Below, piece by piece: positions 19,291 to 27,500 of a stretch of DNA of 27,500 nt. Below the pieces are notes generated by a model. It worked only from the letters and a program-made list of their open reading frames with translations. It had not been told where the DNA came from and ran no database searches. Position numbers and translations under genes: made by a program. Origin of the DNA: Chrysophaeum taylorii (Eukaryota > Sar > Pelagophyceae > Pelagomonadales > Pelagomonadaceae); assembly GCA_029834535.1 (NCBI GenBank), contig JAQMWT010000446.1, positions 1 to 27,500 on the forward strand, in the 5' to 3' direction. Each line of letters begins with the position of its first letter. Within the stretch, counting starts at the first letter, position 1.

Positions 19291-19595
19291 GAACGGGGAA
19301 AGTCGCGGGGACGGGGAAGAGAAGGTGCGGGGAGCGAGGAAGGTGCGGGGAAGGGAAGGTGCGGGGGCGGGGAAGGCGCGGGGAGCGGGGAAGGTGCGGG
19401 GACGGGGAAAGTGCGGGGGCGGGGGAGGTGCGGGGAGCGAGGAAGGTGCGGGGACGGAGAAAGTGCGGGGACGGGGGAGGTGCGGGGAGCGGGGAAGGTG
19501 CGGGGAGCGGGGGAGGCGCGGGGAGAGAAAGTGCGGGGAGCGAGGAAGGTGCGGGGACCGGGGAAGGTGCGGGGACGGGGTGGTGGCGGGCAAAA
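19291..19595. repeat. GGAAGGTGCGGGGA minisatellite (G/A-rich on + strand), mirror of 18478-19060
   Basis: Units close to GGGGAAGGTGCGGGGACGG repeat for about 300 bp. They are the reverse complement of the C/T-rich array on the other side of the central segment. A short further stretch occurs at 19955-19995. Confidence 0.9.
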
Positions 19596-19680
19596 AGGAA
19601 GGTGTAGCGGATACCCGTTTCTCCCGCCCCTCTAGGCCGGACCGGCTGTCACAACGCGGCCTTTCAAATAGCCCGAACCG

Positions 19681-19728
19681 AGGGTGGTTCCAACCACACG
19701 CCCAAGGGTGGTTCCAACCACACGCCCA
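19681..19728. repeat. 24-bp perfect tandem duplication with a small dyad
   Basis: AGGGTGGTTCCAACCACACG plus CCCA occurs twice in a row (19681-19704, 19705-19728). Each unit contains the dyad GTGGTT-CC-AACCAC. Confidence 0.95.
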
Positions 19729-20001
19729 ACCCGCGCACCATCTTGAGGCTGGACAGACGTTATTGATGAGGGATGTAGGGGAATTCAAGCAAGAATCAAT
19801 AGATTGGTAGGAGAACAGGAACTCCATAATTGAGGTTTCTGGGAAAGCATGTGGAGTATGGAGATGGCAGGGTGTCATCTCCAAGTTCAAGACAAGAGGC
19901 AGGGTAAGTAGAGGGAAGGGCGTTACTGTCACAACGGTGTAAGGAAAGAGGAGTGTGCGGGGACGGCGAGGTCGTGGGGACGGAGATGTCGCGGCGTCGT
20001 C

Positions 20002-21341
20002 TTAGTAGTCGGCGTCATCGCAGAAGTCGATAACGCCCTCCTCGTCCTCCTCTTCAACGTCATCCTCGGGTTCTTCGGGTTCAGTCTCCGGTTCCTCCTC
20101 CTCGTCGTACCACGCGGAAAAACCACCTTGGCGCGTATCTTGACGAAGTTCCTTGTACTTTTGCCAGATCTCGTCGTAAGTCCAGGGCAGCTTGTCCGAG
20201 TTCATCGCGATGAACATTATGGCCCTCAGCAGCTCCGAGCCGAGGCGGTTGCGGAGCTTGCCGACGGCACGACCCGCGTGCGAGAAGATGCTCTCAACGT
20301 CCGCCTCCGTCATCGGCGCCGAGAGGTGCGCTCGAAGGAGCGCGGCGTGGATGGGGTACTCGTCTTTGAAGGCAGCGAGGAAGGCGAACATGTCGACCCC
20401 AGACTTCTTCTTCTTGAACTGCCTGAAGGCACCTGGATTCAGCTTGAGCGCGGCGAAGGCGGTCTTCTCCTTGCGTCGCGCGTCATCGTTATATTTGGAC
20501 GCCGGTAGCACGAACGGCTCTGTGGCCGGCGGGGGCGAGGCGGCGGCGTCGTCGCTGTCGTCGTCGTCGCTGTCGGCATCAAAGCCGCCGGCTGCGTGGG
20601 CACGAGCCAGATTGGCACGGCGCCCAGCGTGATCGTCTTCGTCCGGGCCGTCGACAACGACGACGGCGTCTTCGTTTTCCTCTTTTGTGGAGCGGCGCTT
20701 CGTGCCTCGCTTGCTAGGTGAAGGGGCAGTTCCCTTGTTCACGCCGCCACGAGCGACCGCGAACTGTGCCAAGTGCTCATCTTGCCGCCGTTCCCACGCC
20801 GCTTTCTCCGCGTCGTGCAGCAAGTCGGCGTACTTCTCGAACTCCTGCGAGTAAATTTTCTCGGCTTTATCTCTATCTGCTGCAGAGAAAATCGGTCGCT
20901 CCTCAGAGTCTATCGTCCTCGTCGCCGATGTCCAGTTGAAGCCAACGTCCAACATGGCGCACATGAGCACGTTGCTGTCCGGACATGAAACGCGCCTGTC
21001 GATGGACTTGACGGCAGCCTCGAGCATCTTCTTGATCATGGGGACCATCCCTGTTTGCGTTGTGTTCACGAGCTCATCGTGATTCAGGCGCTTCGTCCTG
21101 TCGCGTTCGTCCAGTTTCGGCAACACCAGAGTCCCTCTCTTGTAATGGTTGCGCAATTGGATGGTGAGACGGTATACGCGGTGCGGCTCGACAACGCCCT
21201 TGATCGTATCCGACTTGTGGGCTTGCGTCTTGTTGGTGACTTCGCCTAGCGGATCAAGAAAGGCCTCGACCTGGCGCTCTCTTGCTTCAGATCTGGGTTG
21301 CGGTAGTGCGGGGACTTGGTCGAGTCTGTCGTGTTGCTCAG
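20002..21341 (-). CDS. hAT transposase, C-terminal part (second frame)
   Basis: This minus-strand frame is open from about 21341 (no ATG needed; the first ATG is at 21156) to TAA 20002-20004. It contains a helical region, a Lys/Arg-rich and Asp-rich linker, then the hAT C-terminal dimerisation motif: LSAPMTEADVESIFSHAGRA followed by KLRNRLGSELLRAIMFIAMN (about 20210-20330). The last 35 residues are strongly acidic. The dimerisation domain drives multimer assembly of hAT transposases. The frame overlaps the N-terminal frame by about 95 bp and is offset by one base, so the two parts are most simply one protein interrupted by a frameshift at about 21250-21310. Confidence 0.8.
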
Positions 21342-23426
21342 GTACTTGCGCCGCATCGTCGTCTTGGGCGGAACCTCGGGCTCGGCTGTGTCAGCCATTT
21401 CAACGTCGTCCCAATCATCCGCGGCACCCTCGGCCGCTCTGGCGACAACGACCGCGGCATCGTCCTGGTCGTCATCGTCAGCATGAACAACTCGCGGTGG
21501 CAGCGCGTCCTCGATGTCCTCAATGACGACCGTTCTCAAGTCACCAATTTCCTCCTCAAGCTCCAAATCAACGTCATATTCGGCAGCAGCCCTCGCGTAT
21601 ACCCCCGGGAAGTGCCTGTTGACGGTCTTGTTCATAAAACTGGCAGTAATATTGTCGAGCCTTAGCATGCGGAGATCACCTCCCCAACGCTTTAGGTTCC
21701 GGCCGCCGAGGACGCTCAGAGTCTGGTAAGCCTTGACGCCGTCGTCGATCTGCAACTTCTTAAAGCAGTTCTGTGCCTTGGTCGATCCACGAACAGCCGC
21801 GTGCCTAGTTCGGAGCGCCTTCATGTGCGCTGCGTACTCCGGCACGTCCTTTTCAACGTCGCTCTCGACAAGGGCGAGGATGTGGGGCGTGCACCAGCGC
21901 GCGACAATTCCGGCAAGGCACATGGCGAGACGGCCGTTTGCCGCTCCGTCGAGAACAATCTTGACGAGGTCGCCCAGCCGGATGTTGACTTCCTTTAGAG
22001 CCTTGACGGTGAAGTGCAGGATATTCTTGCCGGTGTGCTCATTATCGTCGAAAGAGTCGAAGGCGATGAGGAGCTCTTCGGTTTTTGCCGTATCGGCAAC
22101 GTACGTGGGATTTTCGATCATCCTGGCGTACTTCTCCTCGTCGCCCGAGTGCCTGGCCTCGCGGAGTTCCTCGACAGTGTACGACACATCCGTCTTCCCA
22201 AGCTGGACTATTTTCAAAGTGATGGCAACAAACGAGCGGCTGACGTTCTCAACGGTCCAGATGTCCATGCCAGCGCTCGCATACGGGCCTCGGACTTCTT
22301 CCCGGACGGTGCTGACGAGCTTAACGAGGTGGCCGCGCAGCACCTCGAAGATGGAATGCAAGATCAAGTTGAGCGTTGGCCGTGACGGAGCGCGGTACCT
22401 TGGGTCCAATTTACCGAAGAACTTCCTGCCCGCTTTGGTGGAACCCAACATCAGCGCGCGCATGTCCTTCGCCATCCAAACCGCGTAGTCGACGTGAACA
22501 GACCACGCCGCCTCCAGCGTATAGCGCTTGACGATCTGGCCGTCGGAGCCCGTAGTGATCGAGGTCTTGGTTTGCTCGACGTATGCGCTATAGACCTCGG
22601 CAAAGTTCCGTTTGAGGTAGCGGAAAAACTCCTTGGTGCTCGAGCCCGGTTTATCCTTTGTGCCACCCCAGGTCCAGTACACCGTCTTCTTCGGCTTCAG
22701 GTCGAGAACGCAACGATAGCCCCACTTCCAGCTGCCTTGTTCCCCATTCCTGCAAACCTGCTGCTTGACGTGTGGCTCGATCAGCTCGAAGAAGCTCACA
22801 GCGGTAGACAAAGTAGAAATCTCCTCCGTGGCTGCCGCCGCGCCCTCGATGCGCCTGTGGAGTCCCGGGTTGCTGGCGAGATGCTGCTGCGCCTTGCTGA
22901 GTAGCTCGGCGCGCTCTGCCGTTTTGTTGAAGTCTCGGGCCCAGGTCTCAACCACCGCCACCGACTCCCACTGTAAATTCTCGTCGCGGCGGCCTTCCTG
23001 GTTTTCCAGCGTGAACTTGGCCATCGCCATCGTCCTGATGCCGGGCGGGTTGTTCTTCCGCCCTTGAATCACGGGATGCCTCGGGTCGAAGTCGATTATA
23101 GTGGCCGTGTCCTTCTTCTTTGGCGCCGATCCCGGCACCGTGCTCGGGTCCCACCACCCTCCAAGCACCAAAATCTTTTGCCCACACCGCACGTATGTTT
23201 TAAACATCCCCTCAAGGTCCGGCGTCACGGTCAACTTGCCGACCGAAGCCAGTTTCTTCGACGCCGCCGGTTTCTTGCCGCTGCCTCCCATTTTGCCGCC
23301 GCTCAGGACCCCTCGCTGTCCTGTTCCAGCTCTTCCTCGCTCGCGCCGCCCACCCCCCACAACATCCCCACGCCCAACGCGCCCAGACCCACGCGAGGCA
23401 CGTCCTCTTCCGCTTCCAATTTCCAT
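21246..23426 (-). CDS. hAT-type transposase, N-terminal and catalytic part (frameshifted before the C-terminus)
   Basis: About 726 residues from ATG 23426 (MEIGSGRGRAS). An earlier in-frame ATG at 23636 lies inside the repeat end and is unlikely. Order: Gly/Arg/Lys-rich basic N-terminus, a W/C-containing region near 23170, then hAT-like segments. These include 'YRAPSRPTLNLILHSIF', SAGMDIWTVENVSRSFVAIT (first catalytic Asp region), and IVLDGAANGRLAMC (second Asp region). A CTPHILALVESDV-like segment (the C..H.L.L of hAT insertions) and 'NITASFMNKTVNRHFPGVY' follow. It ends in an acidic stretch and TAG 21246, after which the next frame carries the dimerisation domain. This is the cut-and-paste transposase of the surrounding element. 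It is probably inactive because of the frameshift, unless that is bypassed. Confidence 0.75.
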   Translation of the reverse strand: MEIGSGRGRASRGSGRVGRGDVVGGGRRERGRAGTGQRGVLSGGKMGGSGKKPAASKKLASVGKLTVTPDLEGMFKTYVRCGQKILVLGGWWDPSTVPGSAPKKKDTATIIDFDPRHPVIQGRKNNPPGIRTMAMAKFTLENQEGRRDENLQWESVAVVETWARDFNKTAERAELLSKAQQHLASNPGLHRRIEGAAAATEEISTLSTAVSFFELIEPHVKQQVCRNGEQGSWKWGYRCVLDLKPKKTVYWTWGGTKDKPGSSTKEFFRYLKRNFAEVYSAYVEQTKTSITTGSDGQIVKRYTLEAAWSVHVDYAVWMAKDMRALMLGSTKAGRKFFGKLDPRYRAPSRPTLNLILHSIFEVLRGHLVKLVSTVREEVRGPYASAGMDIWTVENVSRSFVAITLKIVQLGKTDVSYTVEELREARHSGDEEKYARMIENPTYVADTAKTEELLIAFDSFDDNEHTGKNILHFTVKALKEVNIRLGDLVKIVLDGAANGRLAMCLAGIVARWCTPHILALVESDVEKDVPEYAAHMKALRTRHAAVRGSTKAQNCFKKLQIDDGVKAYQTLSVLGGRNLKRWGGDLRMLRLDNITASFMNKTVNRHFPGVYARAAAEYDVDLELEEEIGDLRTVVIEDIEDALPPRVVHADDDDQDDAAVVVARAAEGAADDWDDVEMADTAEPEVPPKTTMRRKYLSNTTDSTKSPHYRNPDLKQESARSRPFLIR

Positions 23427-23568
23427 CACACTTTTCGATCTTTGGCTATGGTTGGGCTGTTGGGTGGTCCTTAGCGTCGGTATCCATGGGTAGATTTTGT
23501 TTGAAATATCTGGGAAAGTGACGAAGGAAGCGAAATTACCCTTACCCTGATCGCCGACTGCGGTTGCG

Positions 23569-23909
23569 ATGGAGGACGGTGCCTCATGAATCCTGAGCCT
23601 TGCGAGGGCATCCGCCCTCCCGGCGTAGGTTGGCACCTATTCGCCTCCCGGGCGGGCCGGTTGGCAGCCGGAACGTTCGCAGTGGGACGGGGTATGGCCG
23701 AGGGGCGAATACGGAAGGTTATCGACGAGTTGGTTGTCAGTCACATCGCGGTCTCCTCGTCGCATGGCGACAAGCTTGATGGTCACTCTCCGCCGACCGA
23801 CCTTTCGGCGCTCCTCGTCTACAGGCCCGTGATTCCGGGCTGGCTCCTGTCGGTCCGGCCTGGCTCCCATGCTCGGGAGAGGTCTGAAGTTAGTTAGTTA
23901 GTTAGTTAG
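23569..23909 (+). repeat. Short repeat element copy 3 (right inverted end of the hAT block)
   Basis: Forward orientation from ATGGAGGACGGTGCC to the GTTAGTTAGTTAG run, highly similar to copy 2 in reverse complement and to the body of copy 1. Flanking GAAGCGAAAT occurs on both sides (about 23528-23537 and 23909-23918). This could be a duplication made by insertion of copy 3 by itself. Confidence 0.85.
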
Positions 23910-23921
23910 AAGCGAAATAAC

Positions 23922-24022
23922 GAAGGAATCTTCAATACAGTGAAATCGAGAGGAGCAGCCTGTTTGTCGTGTCTGTCGTGGGAGGCTGCGCCTCTGATTT
24001 TCACCGCATTGAAGATTCCTTC
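23922..24022. ncRNA. 101-nt near-perfect hairpin (possible small-RNA precursor or foldback element)
   Basis: Left arm 23922-23962 (GAAGGAATCTTCAATACAGT...) pairs with right arm 23981-24022 (...CATTGAAGATTCCTTC). The stem is about 41 bp with only a handful of mismatches and one bulge, and the loop is 18 nt (23963-23980). Weaker pairing extends outward through GAAGCG/CGCTTC to about 23910-24036. The size and shape resemble a pre-miRNA or siRNA hairpin; a tiny foldback transposon remnant is the alternative. No expression evidence is available. Confidence 0.5.
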
Positions 24023-24036
24023 ATTTTCCCGCTTCC

Positions 24037-24423
24037 GTCGCAGAGGTCGTGGGTTCTAAGACTTATATACTAAAATTTGTGCATCGGTTGCACAAGCCCC
24101 TTCGACCACAAACCCAACCTGCTGTTTTTTGAAGGGGTAAATCGGTCGATTTGGACCGGAGTTTCGTTCGGGTCTCCGAGGGGGTCCTCTAGGGCTGTGC
24201 TTAAAAGTAAACGTGACTCCGGGCGAGCCCGTATGGCTTATGCACACTATGCCTGAAGTTGGCGACAGTGTAGCGAGTCCAACTTCGGCGCCCTACGTCC
24301 CGCCAGCGGTCGGAAGCGACTCAAGTCGGACCGCAGAGCGGCCCCGATACGCGAGGGGACTGTTCCTTTTCCTCTCGCCACGCTTTTCGTATGCCGAGGT
24401 CACCACCAGGGTCATAAATATAG
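24037..24423. other. Stretch without a recognised gene
   Basis: About 390 bp without a convincing frame. A small dyad, GAAGTTGG...CCAACTTC, lies at 24255-24288. A TTCGTTCGGGTCTCC stretch near 24164 superficially recalls a tRNA T-arm, but no tRNA fold was found. Confidence 0.55.
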
Positions 24424-25585
24424 CTAGTCAGCGACGTTATCTTGCAGAGTCACCGCGGATAGAACGGACACGTCGATCGCGCGATGGGAGGAGTGTTTGC
24501 GCTTGAGACGCGCGGCCTCTCTTTGTCGCTCGATTTTGGCGTGTTCGAACTGGGCGGTGCCACCGTCCTCGGAGCGGCACACGAGTTTATACTCGCGGGC
24601 GACGCGAGAGCCGCATGAGCCGGAAGAGGCGGAAGGTTTTCGGGGAAAATGATGTCGAAGACGCGCCCACGTTGTCGCCGCGCCATCTCACTTTCTGTTC
24701 CGGTGTTATGTTGGCGGTAGTGCCGCTTTGACTGGCCCCAGCCGTACTCGACGCCAACTCTGGCAAGCTCTTGGTGGCATTCGGTGACGAGAGTAGGATG
24801 TGGCAAGGGTCAAGGGCGAGCTGCTAATACGACAGCCGCTTCTAGGGAATCAAACCAACCGCGCTCGAAGATCGCTTTGTGAATTCCTTCGCCTTGCCGA
24901 CGTAGGCCTCGGGCTTCCAGTCGGGGTGGGTGGGTCACCCGACTGGAAGTTCATGTGCTGGTCTTGGCCAGGCTCGAGCTTGACGTTCCACTAATCGACC
25001 ACCTTCTGCCGCTCGCCCTTTCCGCTGCGCTCCGACCTTGAGTTCGAAGATGGCCGGATGAGCTTCGATGCAGCCCGCATCGAGTTTCGTCGAGGTTTGG
25101 AGGAGGTGCTGCGTCTTGCCGCCGACGCCGGCGGACATGTTGTTGACGTTAAAGCTGTCGGGTTTGAACTTGTCGTGTTCCGACGGTCAACCTCAATTAG
25201 GATCTGGTGATGAGGGAACCAAATCTCCATGACATCGAGGACGTCCTCGACCTGAAAGCGAAATTGTCCGAGTCCCAGAAGCCTTGGTGCTGAATGCCAA
25301 TCTTGATCGTCTGGAGAGCCGGAGACTGGAACCACTTGACGCCATCGCCGCTATCAAAGAGGAAGACCTTTTCAAAGGGATGCTTGAGTGTCGGATCGAT
25401 CGTGAGGTCCACATCGTTTTCGCCGTCGTCGTCGTATTCGTCGTAAACCCTCTGGCACGTTGGTCGCTACTTGGCGAAGCTTGTCACCTGAGTTGTAAAA
25501 CCCGTGGAGCCACGCGTTTCGTTCGTGGAGGCCATCAACAGTTGCAGGAGCGTCCAGCACTACTTCCAGTACATACGCTGCCGAC
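24424..25585 (-). pseudogene. DDE-transposase-like protein, C-terminal part, broken
   Basis: Minus-strand pieces in several frames follow one another. They are LDAPATVDGLHERNAWLHGF (near 25550), LTIDPTLKHPFEKVFLFDSG (near 25400), and 'NVNNMSAGVGGKTQHLL' (near 25140, reminiscent of the D-H-S-S-x-H / N-V-N-N-M region). Then come ERGWFDSLEAAVVLAA (near 24870), ELARVGVEYGWGQSKRHYRQ (near 24750, resembling the E-L-x4-E-x-x-W-G-x-x-K catalytic Glu motif) and a basic C-terminus ending at TAG 24424-24426. The family resembles DDE-superfamily transposases of fungi, diatoms and oomycetes, from memory. Several frameshifts and stops make it inactive. The exact superfamily is unsure. Confidence 0.5.
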
Positions 25586-25735
25586 CTGGTATCGCGCTCT
25601 TCGGCTTCTCAGCAGCGGCACGCAAAAGACACACATGAAGCAAAACCCTTACCCATAGATTATACTCCCTAACCCTGTGGCTTTCTCCCTTACCACCTTT
25701 CTTTTTACCTTCCTAACTACTAATCGACAGATGTT

Positions 25736-25766
<31 letters not shown>

Positions 25767-25841
25767 TTGTTTGTCCCTCGATTTAGGGTAAGGATCAGGT
25801 AGGCGCGAGAGTAAGGATCAGGTAGGCGCGAGAGCCAGACA

Positions 25842-26410
25842 GTGATCCTCCAAGCCGTCTACGGCGACCTCGCAGACTATTTCCACGACCCGCGGCGGCT
25901 CTTTCAGCGCGCCATTCTCACGCCCCGTCGAAACGATGTTGTCGATGCTGACAACGCGCGCATGACCGCGGCCTTTTTTTCCCGGAGACGAGGCGTCGGA
26001 GTTCTTTTCGGCTGACTAGGCTGGGTCGGAAGACGACGCCTCGCTCTTTACAGTAGAGTTTTCAACTCCCTGACAACCAACGGCATGCTGACTTTGAGCG
26101 CGAGCTTAAGGTCTTCGAAACCTCGACCCGTCGCACGGCCACTGCAACGGTACCAGATACATGATCGATCGTGTCGTTGTCACCGAGGCTCCTCCAACCT
26201 GTATCCCTTAAGGCCCGCCTACGCCAAACGATCAACAAGAGCCAGGGCCAGACGCCCCGCGAGGTCGGCGTCCTCTTTCCCAAGCCCGTCTTCTGCCACG
26301 TCCAGCTCTACGTGGCTCTCTGTCGATCGGCATCCCCGAGGATATACTCATCTTGGTCGACGACTCCACCCTACTCCACACGTGCTGCGCAATACCGATA
26401 AGCCCCCTCC
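25842..26410 (+). pseudogene. Pif1-like (Helitron) helicase C-terminal fragment, copy D (best preserved)
   Basis: The frame 26171-26401 reads RQTINKSQGQTPREVGVLFP and then KPVFCHVQLYVALCRSASPR, the cleanest copy of helicase motif VI and its C-terminal extension in the window. Upstream blocks (RAILTPRRNDVVDADNARM at about 25910, LTTNGM at about 26075, NLDPS..CNGTRYMIDR at about 26125) are in other frames. The Walker motifs and the Rep nuclease domain are absent. Helitron Rep-Hel proteins carry out rolling-circle transposition; this piece cannot do so alone. Confidence 0.8.
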
Positions 26411-26419
26411 CGGCGTCTA

Positions 26420-26745
26420 CACGCGCACTGTAGGTGAGCTTACTGGGCCAGGTGAACTTACTGGGGTTTGAGATTGGGACTAGGTGAAGTGAGTGACCAG
26501 GTGAACTTACTGGGACCAGGTGAACTTACTGGGGCTTTTAGAGTAAAGGGTTTTTAGAGTAAAAAAAAAAGGTTGGCGGCGCGTGCGGATCAAAGCAGCT
26601 TAGATTGGCGGAGGCGAGAGCGACGAGCTCATAGGAGTTGGGGTGAGCTAGGTGAACTTACTGACCAGGTGAACTTATATGAAACTTACTGGGACCAGGT
26701 GAACTTACTGGGGTTAGAGATAGGTGAACTTACTGGCCTGCACTT
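26420..26745 (+). repeat. GGTGAACTTACTGG short-motif array, copy D
   Basis: About ten copies or variants of GGTGAACTTACTGGGACC have the same internal spacing as in copy B, including the conserved GGTTGGCGGCGCGTGCGG island at about 26571. The array ends at GGCCTGCACTTG directly against copy E. Confidence 0.85.
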
Positions 26746-27500
26746 GTCTTACTACTAATCGACAGATGTTTGTCTGTCTGTCTGTTTGTCTGTCTGTTTG
26801 TCAGTTTGTCTTTCGACTGCTAAGAGGGGGTGTGTGTGGGGAGCAGGAAGGATGTGGGTGGGTTTGTGGGGTAGGAGGGATGTGCCTGACGGGCGGAGAT
26901 AAGTACGCGGGACCTAGTTTGTCTGTTTGTCTTTAAATGTCGACTGCTAAGAGGGGGGTGTGTGTGGGGGGTTTGTCTGTTTGTCCCCCCGATTCAGGGT
27001 AAGGATCAGGTAGGCCCGCGAGCCAGACAGTGATCCTCCAAGCCGTCTACGGCGACCTCGCAGACTGTTTCCACGACCCGCGGCGGCTCTTTCAGCGCGC
27101 CATTCTCACGCCCCGTCGAAACGATGTTGTCGATGCAGACAACGCGCGCATGACCGCGGCCCTTTTTTCCCGGAGACGAGTCGTCGGAGTTCTTTTCGGC
27201 CGACTAGGCTGGGTCGGAAGACGACGCCTCGCTCATTACAGTCGAGTCTTCAACTCCCTGACAACCAACGGCATGCTGACTTTGATCTCGAGCTTAAAGT
27301 CTTCGCAACCTCGACCCGTCGTACGGCCACTGCAACGGCACCCGATACATCATCAATCGTGTCGTGTCACCGAGGCTCCTCCAACCAGTATCCCTTAAGC
27401 CCCACCGACGCCAAACGATCAACAAGAGCCAGAGGCAGACGCCCCGCAAGGTCGGCGTCCTCTTGCCCAAGCCCGTCTTCTGTCACGTCCAGCTCTACGT
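26746..27500 (+). repeat. Helicase-repeat copy E, truncated by window edge
   Basis: It begins TACTACTAATCGACAGATG with a TTTGTCTG tract, then a short form of the 170-bp satellite (26813-26930), a second partial satellite start (26935-26965), GGGTAAGGATCAGGTAGG and the helicase fragment from 27030. The unit to unit distance from D to E is about 1.2 kb. Confidence 0.88.
27030..27500 (+). pseudogene. Pif1-like (Helitron) helicase C-terminal fragment, copy E, truncated by window edge
   Basis: The first 122 codons from 27030 read LQAVYGDLADCFHDPRRLFQ, then RAILTPRRNDVVDADNARM, and then drift out of frame. The later INKSQRQTPRKVGVLLP-like block is visible near 27415-27470 in another frame before the window ends. 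It matches copies A-D with scattered substitutions. Confidence 0.75.

Larger units (their letters stand above)
18120..23909 (-). mobile_element. 5.8-kb hAT-type transposon with long inverted ends
   Basis: The block is bounded by inverted copies of the same about 335-bp repeat (18120-18456 reverse, 23569-23909 forward). Both start and end with CTAACTAAC/GTTAGTTAG runs followed by CAGACCTCTCCCGAGC. Inside, on the minus strand, is a two-frame hAT transposase (20002-23426), plus mirror-image minisatellites near the left end. hAT elements usually have short inverted ends and 8-bp target duplications. Here the ends are long and I find no clear target duplication (left flank GCTTTTCTG, right flank AAGCGAAAT). 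It could equally be two short elements that happen to flank a hAT gene. Confidence 0.6.
25709..26745 (+). repeat. Helicase-repeat copy D
   Basis: The unit runs from TAACTACTAATCGACAGATG and a TTTGTCTG tract through GTCCCTCGATTTAGGGTAAGG, the helicase fragment and the GGTGAACTTACTGG array to GGCCTGCACTTG. It lacks the 170-bp satellite segment present beside copies A, C and E. It is joined head-to-tail to copy E. Confidence 0.88.

Noticed and set aside
23540..23550. Telomere-like CCCTTACCCT and the related AGGGTAAGG motif near several element junctions
   Set aside because: It is not a tandem array and does not match a TTTAGGG or TTAGGG telomere unit; it is better seen as part of the repeat ends or a target preference.
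18110..23925. Clean target-site duplication for the 5.8-kb block
   Set aside because: Left flank GCTTTTCTG and right flank AAGCGAAAT do not match; the GTTA runs make the exact boundaries uncertain.
24120..24195. Possible tRNA (T-arm-like TTCGTTCGGGTCTCC)
   Set aside because: No acceptor, D-arm or anticodon stem could be paired around it.

Overview
The window looks like nuclear DNA of a GC-rich unicellular eukaryote. The best guess is an alga or other protist of stramenopile or haptophyte type, which is an inference and not proven. Supporting signs are a glycosidase gene interrupted by a short GT-AG intron, an AMT1-type ammonium transporter, and remains of typically eukaryotic mobile elements (Helitron, Copia, hAT, a LINE-like retroelement). 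No rRNA, tRNA or CRISPR array was recognised.

Layout. 1-330 is a truncated reverse copy (A) of a repeat family carrying the C-terminal end of a Pif1/Helitron helicase. 590-2285 is a broken retroelement ORF on the minus strand. 2292-4719 is a giant palindrome made of two helicase-repeat copies (B forward, C reverse) around a 436-bp spacer, followed by a 170-bp satellite segment and a (CAAA)n tract up to about 5035. 5240-6814 (minus) is an ammonium transporter, divergent from an unrecognised 486-codon gene at 7022-8482. 9664-11075 is a shattered BED/hAT-like transposase. 12249-12631 is a Copia reverse-transcriptase fragment. 12667-14460 is a broken, partly duplicated gene of unknown function. 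14556-14921 is a short repeat element (copy 1) bounded by a 14-bp direct repeat. 14974-17025 is an intron-containing GH30 glucosylceramidase. 18120-23909 is a 5.8-kb block bounded by long inverted copies (2 and 3) of the same short element, containing mirror-image minisatellites and a frameshifted hAT transposase. 23922-24022 is a long, nearly perfect hairpin. 24424-25585 is a decayed DDE-transposase-like gene. 25709-27500 holds two head-to-tail helicase-repeat copies (D, E), the second running off the window.

Only three loci look like host genes: the ammonium transporter, its divergent unknown neighbour and the GH30 enzyme. They have no evident shared pathway. They sit as islands in a bed of nested, mostly dead mobile DNA, perhaps a subtelomeric or heterochromatic region. 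The most unusual structures are the helicase-repeat palindrome with its two related short-motif arrays, the 5.8-kb element with about 335-bp inverted ends plus mirrored minisatellites, and the small-RNA-precursor-like hairpin.
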